Of a stretch of 64,000 nucleotides of DNA, positions 58,962 through 64,000 are shown one piece after another. The DNA is from Mycobacterium sp. WUMAC-067 (GTDB lineage Bacteria; Actinomycetota; Actinomycetes; Mycobacteriales; Mycobacteriaceae), in the NCBI RefSeq assembly GCF_020217485.1, contig NZ_JAEKMI010000012.1:62001-126000 (forward strand), written 5' to 3'. Below the pieces are notes generated by a model. It worked only from the letters and a program-made list of their open reading frames with translations, had not been told where the DNA came from and made no database searches. Position 1 is the stretch's first letter. The number at the start of each line of letters is the position of its first letter. A program made the translations under genes and the position numbers.

Positions 58962-59021
58962 CGAAACTTAAAGGGCTGCGAGGCTGTGCGGCGCGTCTTC
59001 GCAACCGTTTAAGTGTCGCGG
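58962..59021. repeat. Right 60-bp hairpin-forming element beside the DUF559 gene
   Basis: Begins CGAAACTTAAAGGGCTGCGA and ends CGTTTAAGTGTCGCGG. The outer 10 bases at each end are identical to those of the left element; the differences are in the middle. It lies between the DUF559 start and the msrB stop. Confidence 0.85.
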
Positions 59022-59049
59022 CAGCTGGCGAGAAGGGAACCGCGACGAG

Positions 59050-59472
59050 CTACTCGGCTGGCACCAGCCGCAGGCAGACCGAGTTGATGCAGTACCGCTG
59101 ATCCGTCGGCGTCGGGTAGCCCTCACCGGCGAACACGTGGCCCAGGTGGCTGTGGCAGTTCGCGCACAGCACCTCGGTGCGCGTCGTCCCCAGGGAATGG
59201 TCGGGCCGCAGGATCACCGCATCAGATTTTGCCGGGTCGAAGAACGACGGCCAGCCGCAATGCGACTCGAATTTCTCTGTGCTGCGGAACAATTCGGCAC
59301 CGCAGGCGCGGCACTGGTACACGCCCTCGGTCTTGGTGTCGGTGTATTCACCGGTGAAGGGTCGCTCGGTGCCGGCTTGACGCAGCACGTGGAACTCTTC
59401 CGGGGTGAGCTTCTGGCGCCACTCGTCGTCGGTCAGCTGCAGCTTCGGACGCGATACGTCGGGGGAGGTCAT
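59050..59472 (-). CDS. msrB: Peptide-methionine (R)-S-oxide reductase MsrB
   Basis: 140 residues. MsrB reduces R-methionine sulfoxide in oxidised proteins. The zinc-site pairs are C-x2-C in YQCRACG and VLCANCH; the GWPSFFDPA motif binds substrate, and the catalytic Cys is in RYCINSVCLRLVP. ATG at 59472 overlaps the aftC stop, so the two are transcribed together. It matches Rv2674. It is the first conserved gene beyond the DUF559 insert. Confidence 0.95.
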   Translation of the reverse strand: MTSPDVSRPKLQLTDDEWRQKLTPEEFHVLRQAGTERPFTGEYTDTKTEGVYQCRACGAELFRSTEKFESHCGWPSFFDPAKSDAVILRPDHSLGTTRTEVLCANCHSHLGHVFAGEGYPTPTDQRYCINSVCLRLVPAE

Positions 59473-60779
59473 GCATCCACGGTAGCGCGCTGCCGCTCGG
59501 TCATCAGCCACGCCGGATCGATCCCGTCGTCGAGCCGGTTCTCCGCCTTGGCGTCCAGATACCGGAAGTACAGCACGGTGAACGTGACGATCAACAGCAG
59601 CGACCAGCCGTAGGTGATCTTGAGGTACTCCAGCGCCCGGCCCCACCGCATCCAGTTGAACAGCAGCCAGCGGTCAAGGGTCATGAAGCCGTAGATCCCC
59701 AGCCACGCAGGCCAGTTGCGGATCAGCGAGTTGGGCAGCACGACCGTCATCAGGAACGGGAACAGCATCATCGAGTAGTAGCCCTGGGCCAGCGACGACA
59801 CCAGGAACGACCACAGCAGCAGCACGCCCGCGGAGTTGGTCAACCAGAACCGCGGGTCCCGGGTGCGGTAGTGGCGATACAGCAGCCACAGGGCCCCAAT
59901 CGCCAGCAGCGTGAACAGGATTCGCAGGAACACGATCAGCCAGGTGGGCAGGCCGAAGTACACGCCGTTGCCCTCGATCGAGCTGTTGAAATAGTCGCGG
60001 GTGCCCAGGAAGTAGGGCACCGTGCGGGTGACGAAGTCCATCGGGTCACTGACCAACGGCCACGCGGCCGCGTTGACGACGATGGGAATCACGAAGGCGG
60101 GCACCAGAGTCCGCCACTGGCGGTTCAGCACGGGCAGCAACAGCAACGGCAAGAGCACCGGTTTGAGCGTCAGCGTCAGGCCGATCGCCACGCCGGCCCA
60201 CCACTGTCGGCTGACCCGCCCGTCGAGCAGCCAGCGCAAAAACAGCATCTCGGCGAGCAGGACGCAGCCGTTGATGTTGGTGAACACCAGCGTGTTGGTC
60301 ACCGTCTCGGTGCAGAACATGGCCAGCAGCAACGCGGGCGCGGCCACGGAGGACAGCGTGTAGTTGAACATCCGCAGCAGCAGGTACCAGGCGGCCAGGA
60401 TCGCCAGGGTGTTGATCAGGATGAACAGGTAGCGCGACGGATACTCGGGCAGGTATCCGAACGGTGCCATCAACAGCGTGCCGCCGGGCGGGTACAGGTA
60501 GTGCGGATCGACGTAGTCGAAGTGCTCGTTGTAGATGTCCCAGCCGCGCCGGAAGTTCAGCACCGCCCGGTAGACGGGTTTGAAGTCGTCGGTGATGTTG
60601 CCGTTGGTGGTGATGACGATGCTGCGGTGCAGCACCGAGAAGATCGCGATCGGCCACAGCGCGGACCGCAATATGCTCGCCACGCTCGGCGCGCCGGTGC
60701 GGGGACGAAAGGCGGCCAGGAGCCGCTCACGCGAGCCGGTTCGGGTCGATTCAGCTGCCGTCACCAGCGCACCGTACAC
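59469..60779 (-). CDS. aftC: Alpha-(1->3)-arabinofuranosyltransferase AftC
   Basis: 436 residues, membrane GT-C-type enzyme that introduces alpha-1,3 branches into arabinan of arabinogalactan and lipoarabinomannan, using decaprenyl-phosphoryl arabinose. Ten or so membrane helices are visible. The extracellular DDFKPVYRAVLNFRRGWDIY loop carries the acidic catalytic pair (TNGNITDDF), with YLYPPGGTLLMAPFGYLP following. GTG at 60779 gives MYGALVTAAES as in M. tuberculosis from memory; GTG 60764 is an alternative. It matches Rv2673. Confidence 0.93.
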   Translation of the reverse strand: MYGALVTAAESTRTGSRERLLAAFRPRTGAPSVASILRSALWPIAIFSVLHRSIVITTNGNITDDFKPVYRAVLNFRRGWDIYNEHFDYVDPHYLYPPGGTLLMAPFGYLPEYPSRYLFILINTLAILAAWYLLLRMFNYTLSSVAAPALLLAMFCTETVTNTLVFTNINGCVLLAEMLFLRWLLDGRVSRQWWAGVAIGLTLTLKPVLLPLLLLPVLNRQWRTLVPAFVIPIVVNAAAWPLVSDPMDFVTRTVPYFLGTRDYFNSSIEGNGVYFGLPTWLIVFLRILFTLLAIGALWLLYRHYRTRDPRFWLTNSAGVLLLWSFLVSSLAQGYYSMMLFPFLMTVVLPNSLIRNWPAWLGIYGFMTLDRWLLFNWMRWGRALEYLKITYGWSLLLIVTFTVLYFRYLDAKAENRLDDGIDPAWLMTERQRATVDA

Positions 60780-60807
60780 CGGCGCGCCGGCGCCGCTGAA
60801 GGCAGCA

Positions 60808-62367
60808 TCAGGCCGGGCAGTAGGTGTCGGTGTTGGGCAATTTGCCGCTGCTGAGGTAGCCCATCAGCGGGGGAACCGCGCAGCCGGAATAGATGCTGGC
60901 GCCGTGCCCGATGCCCTGCCACATCACCCGCTTGCTGGCCGAGTTGGCGTTGATGATGCTGGCCGCGGTCGCCGCGACCCCGTCGGTTCCCACGATCGGG
61001 TCGTTCTGCACGCCGAGCAGCAGCACGTCGACCTTCAGGCTCTTCGGTGAGGGCGGCGGGGAACCGGTGGGCCAGTGCACGCACTTGACCATGTTGAGCG
61101 CGGCGACGGTGCCGAATTGGGGATAGAGCTTGCCCCAGGCGACGAACAATTCGCGCACCCGGTCCGGGGTCGGGCGGTTGACGGCGTCACTGCAGACGTT
61201 GACGAACTGACCGTCGGAGTCCTGCACGGTGTTGGCGTGGTTGATCAGGTTGTTCAGCCCGTTGGTGTCGCCGGAGCGGGCGGCCGCCAGCGCGTTGGCC
61301 AGGTTGGTGGTGGCGTTGACGCGCCCGCCGGAGGGAAAGCCCAGCGCGACGGTGATGGCGTTGGCGACCTGCGCCACCGACGCACCGCCGGGGCCCTTGC
61401 CGGCCCGGGCGTCGGCCAGCAGAGCGCTGACCGCGCCCTTGGGGTCCGGACCCAGCGCGCAGTTCACGGCGATGCACTGGGCGGCGAAGGCGTCGAGCGC
61501 GGCCTGCTGCCCCTTGACCTGTTGCTCGGCGGCGGCTTCGGCGTTGGTGCCCAACGCAACCGGCGAGTCGAGGATCAGGCGGGCGACCTTGTCCGGCCGC
61601 GATCCGGCGTAGGCCAGCGCCACCTGTGCGCCGTTGCCGACGCCAATCAGCGCCAGGGCGGGCACGTCCCACGTGCTGCGCAACCGCTCGATGTCGGAGG
61701 CGGCGTGCGCGTCGTCGTACGCGGAGGCGCCCGGCGCGATGGCGTCGGTGCAGTTGGTGGTCGCGGTGTTGGCGACCTCGGACAGGTTGGCCACCGGGTC
61801 GTCGCCGGTCTGGAACTGCGACTGGTCCCGCATCTCCTGGCGGTCGAACTTGTCCCGGCAGTCGATGGGGCTCGACATGCCGATGCCGCGACGGTCGACG
61901 GCGACGATCGGGTGGGCGGCCAGCACGTCGGCGCCGGCCCGGGACAACCAGATCGGCAATTGCGCCGACGACGGCAGATCCGAGCCGGTGGTCAGAACCA
62001 GCGGCCCGGCATCGTGGGGCGTCTTGTCGGAGCGGGCGCGCACCACGCCGATGCTCAGGCTGCCGCCCCCGCCGTTGACCGGGTCCAGGTCGGAGTCGTA
62101 GTTCGCGCAGTCCAGCTGCACACCCGCCGCGGCGGGAACGGCCGCGTCGGCGAACACCCGCGAGGTGCAGTCGTGCCACGCCAGGTCGTTTTTGGGTGCG
62201 GCGATCGGGGGCGGGCCGGTGGGCGCCGGCTTCGACGTGGCCGCTCCCTGCGGCCGCGCACCGGAATTGGTGGCGAAGCGCGGGTTGGCGGCCAGGCCCG
62301 GGACGCAGCCGGCCAGCAGCGCGGTCACCGCAACCAGGATCGTGGCGCACGTGTACGGCCGACTCAT
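60808..62367 (-). CDS. Tripeptidyl-aminopeptidase-like alpha/beta hydrolase lipoprotein, nucleophile Ser replaced by Gly
   Basis: 519 residues. A signal peptide ends with lipobox LLAGC, so it is probably a lipoprotein. The alpha/beta-hydrolase core follows the SlpD/TAP pattern (HPIVAVDRRGIGMSSPIDCR, and a C-terminal lid and PTTGSPPP-type end). The nucleophile elbow reads LIGVGNGAQVAL, so the position of the usual G-x-S-x-G serine is Gly. The acid (QNDPIVG) and His (GIGHGASIYSG) are present. It may be a non-hydrolytic pseudo-enzyme. It matches Rv2672; ATG at 62367. Confidence 0.85.
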   Translation of the reverse strand: MSRPYTCATILVAVTALLAGCVPGLAANPRFATNSGARPQGAATSKPAPTGPPPIAAPKNDLAWHDCTSRVFADAAVPAAAGVQLDCANYDSDLDPVNGGGGSLSIGVVRARSDKTPHDAGPLVLTTGSDLPSSAQLPIWLSRAGADVLAAHPIVAVDRRGIGMSSPIDCRDKFDRQEMRDQSQFQTGDDPVANLSEVANTATTNCTDAIAPGASAYDDAHAASDIERLRSTWDVPALALIGVGNGAQVALAYAGSRPDKVARLILDSPVALGTNAEAAAEQQVKGQQAALDAFAAQCIAVNCALGPDPKGAVSALLADARAGKGPGGASVAQVANAITVALGFPSGGRVNATTNLANALAAARSGDTNGLNNLINHANTVQDSDGQFVNVCSDAVNRPTPDRVRELFVAWGKLYPQFGTVAALNMVKCVHWPTGSPPPSPKSLKVDVLLLGVQNDPIVGTDGVAATAASIINANSASKRVMWQGIGHGASIYSGCAVPPLMGYLSSGKLPNTDTYCPA

Positions 62368-62381
62368 GTCGACCACAGTAG

Positions 62382-63137
62382 CTAGGCCTTGACGTAGCGG
62401 GTGTAAAGGTAGCCGGCGTCGTCGGTCAGGACGTGGGCACAACGCATCCCGGTGAGCAGCTGGCCCGGGCCGGCCGCGATGCGTCGCGCCTGACCGCCGA
62501 CGAGGTAGGGCGCGATCGTCAGGCACAGCTCGTCGAGCATGTCGCGCTCGATCAGCGTGCCCAGCAGCATCGGCCCGCCCTCGGTGAGAATGCGGCGCAG
62601 CCCGCGCGCGCCGAGGGTCGCCAGCAGGGTGGCCTCGTCGACCTTCTCGGGGTCGCCGCCGGAGCAGTCGAGGACCTCGCACAGGCCGCTGAGCAGCCGC
62701 CGCGTCTGGGCGGCCGCCGCGGTGCAGGTGAGCACCAGGGGCGGCACCTCGGTACGGGTGAACACGGCCATGTCCCGGTTGAGGTGGCCGGATTTGGTCA
62801 CGATCGCCAGCGGCGGGACTTCGCTTTGCCCACGGCCCTGCCGGCGCTGACGCTGGGCGACGCTCAGCTGCGCCCCGGAATAACCCTCGATCCGCACGGT
62901 GCCCGCGCCCACCACGATGACGTCGGCGAGCTCACGCAGCAGGTTGAAGACGAACCGGTCGCCCGGCCCGCCCATGGCCCCGCTGCTGCCGCCGGACGTG
63001 GCTCCGCCGTCGACGCTGGTGATGAAGTTCGCCCGCACCCAGGTCGCGTTGCGCTCGGGATAGCCGTAAAGCCGGGGGAGTTCGCCGTCGTCGAGTTCGC
63101 GCATCGAGCCCAGCAGCGACAGCGGCGTCTCGGGCAT
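62382..63137 (-). CDS. ribD: RibD C-terminal-type (dihydrofolate-reductase-fold) reductase
   Basis: 251 residues. FITSVDGGATSG is the substrate-loop start, VIVVGAGTVRIEGY the NADPH part and RILTEGGPMLLGTL the end of the reductase site. The family reduces the ribosylamino-pyrimidine in riboflavin synthesis; the M. tuberculosis homologue Rv2671 can replace dihydrofolate reductase and gives PAS resistance when overexpressed. It lacks the deaminase half of bifunctional RibD. ATG at 63137 is used. It lies 14 bp upstream of the lipoprotein gene on the same strand. Confidence 0.88.
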   Translation of the reverse strand: MPETPLSLLGSMRELDDGELPRLYGYPERNATWVRANFITSVDGGATSGGSSGAMGGPGDRFVFNLLRELADVIVVGAGTVRIEGYSGAQLSVAQRQRRQGRGQSEVPPLAIVTKSGHLNRDMAVFTRTEVPPLVLTCTAAAAQTRRLLSGLCEVLDCSGGDPEKVDEATLLATLGARGLRRILTEGGPMLLGTLIERDMLDELCLTIAPYLVGGQARRIAAGPGQLLTGMRCAHVLTDDAGYLYTRYVKA

Positions 63138-63171
63138 GTGTCTGATTGCAGCACGCCGCTACAGTTCTCGC

Positions 63172-64000
63172 ATGCACGGGTCCACCTCCGCGGGCGCTTC
63201 GCCCGGCGTCGCGCGCCTGGTGGATCGGCATCCGACCGTGTCGCCGGAGCGGCTGATCGCCCAGTTGAGGCCGCCGCCGACGTTCGCCGACGTGAGCTTT
63301 GCGACGTACCAGCCTGATCCGGCCGAGCCGACGCAGGCCGCCGCGGTCCTGGCGTGTCAGGACTTCTGCCGGCAGGCCACGCAGCGCCGCGCGGGCCGGC
63401 GAAAACTGTTGGGACGACGGGAGGTTCTGCCCGGCGTCGGGCTGTACCTGGACGGCGGGTTCGGGGTGGGCAAGACGCACCTGTTGGCGTCGGCCTACTA
63501 CGCGCTGCCCGGGCAGGGACCGGGTGGGGCGCCCGGTGGCGCGCCGGATGGCCCGCCCCCCAAGGCGTTCGCGACCTTCGGCGAGCTCACCCAGCTCGCC
63601 GGGGTGTTCGGCTTCGTCGAATGCGTCGACCTGCTGGCCACCTACACGGCGGTGTGCATCGACGAGTTCGAGCTCGACGACCCGGGCAACACCACGCTGA
63701 TCGCGCGCCTGCTCTCGTCGCTGGTCGAGCGCGGGGTGTCGGTGGCCGCCACCTCCAACACCTTGCCCGAGCAACTGGGCGAGGGCCGTTTCGCAGCGCA
63801 GGATTTCCTGCGCGAGATCAACACGCTGGCAAGCATTTTCACCACCGTGCGGATCGAGGGCCCCGACTACCGGCACCGTGGCCTGCCGCCGGCGCCACAG
63901 CCGCTGTCCGACGAACAGGTGGCGGCGCGCGCGGCGCAGGTCGACGGGGCGACGCTCGACGACTTCGACGCGCTGTGCGCTCACTTGGCCACCATGCACC
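63172..64000 (+). CDS. ZapE/AFG1-family ATPase, 3' end outside window
   Basis: At least 276 residues, open to the window edge. AFG1/ZapE is a P-loop ATPase; ZapE acts on FtsZ in E. coli. Walker A GGFGVGKTHLLASAYYAL, Walker B VCIDEFELDDPG, and AATSNTLPEQLGEGRF (sensor region) are all visible. Between the two Walker motifs lies a Pro/Gly-rich stretch of about 20 residues, GPGGAPGGAPDGPPP, that is probably a species-specific loop. It matches Rv2670c. ATG at 63172, divergent from the RibD-type gene. Confidence 0.88.
   Translation, partial: MHGSTSAGASPGVARLVDRHPTVSPERLIAQLRPPPTFADVSFATYQPDPAEPTQAAAVLACQDFCRQATQRRAGRRKLLGRREVLPGVGLYLDGGFGVGKTHLLASAYYALPGQGPGGAPGGAPDGPPPKAFATFGELTQLAGVFGFVECVDLLATYTAVCIDEFELDDPGNTTLIARLLSSLVERGVSVAATSNTLPEQLGEGRFAAQDFLREINTLASIFTTVRIEGPDYRHRGLPPAPQPLSDEQVAARAAQVDGATLDDFDALCAHLATMH

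Noticed and set aside
58029..59021. Complete insertion sequence
   Set aside because: The paired elements enclose only the DUF559 gene; no transposase or recombinase motif is present and the elements are in direct, not inverted, orientation.

Overview
The window is high-GC actinobacterial chromosome. Its gene order follows, almost gene for gene, the Mycobacterium tuberculosis stretch from about Rv2739c to Rv2670c, read in descending Rv order (order and Rv numbers recalled, not searched). Mycobacterial markers include ideR, chiZ (Rv2719c), aftC, cei, sigA/sigB and a two-component TrkA-like potassium module. recA carries no intein, and several genes have no counterpart at the expected M. tuberculosis position. 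These are a FhuF-like/flavodoxin-like pair, a trypsin-like lipoprotein, a MarR regulator beside the ABC exporter, and a DUF559 gene. A slow grower of the M. avium complex or a relative is my best guess; species cannot be fixed from the window alone.

Layout. 1-2.3 kb: end of a glycosyltransferase, a small secreted protein, DUF3046, then a divergent iron/flavin redox pair. 2.3-13.2 kb: recA-recX-miaB-membrane protein, a DUF349 gene, a DMT-like transporter ending at a 55-bp tandem repeat, then a tightly packed LigB-like/miaA/dapF/hflX run (tRNA modification, lysine/peptidoglycan precursor, ribosome rescue). 13.2-19.8 kb: fadE20 behind a perfect palindrome, an LGFP-repeat envelope protein, and the divergent lexA/chiZ SOS locus, followed by nrdR and a nitrobindin-type gene. 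19.8-31.1 kb: PhzF-like protein, hydrolase, PAC2 protein, serine protease, sthA, ideR, sigB (SigE/SigH-type promoter, strong terminator) and small proteins. 31.2-44.3 kb: sigA, ppgK, suhB, cei with a Crp-type site, dut, DUF3710 protein, TrkA pair, APC transporter and an RNA methyltransferase.

44.3-49.1 kb: MarR regulator divergent from a three-gene ABC exporter operon, an ArsB-like transporter and a CBS protein. 49.1-58 kb: dxs (isoprenoids), RNase D-like protein, echA15, then hemE-hemY-hemQ-methyltransferase, most of them with overlapping stop/start codons. 58-64 kb: a probable acquired DUF559 gene bracketed by two matching 60-bp hairpin elements, msrB-aftC (methionine sulfoxide repair, arabinan branching), a tripeptidyl-peptidase-like lipoprotein whose nucleophile-elbow serine is glycine, a RibD-type reductase and a partial ZapE/AFG1 ATPase.

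Functional themes are the DNA-damage response (recA, recX, lexA, chiZ, nrdR, dut), principal and stress sigma factors with the iron regulator, haem synthesis, and envelope assembly. The most unusual parts are the hairpin-bracketed DUF559 gene, the 55-bp minisatellite, the tandem degenerate LexA-like boxes before chiZ, the Crp site at cei, and the palindromes before fadE20 and the ABC operon.
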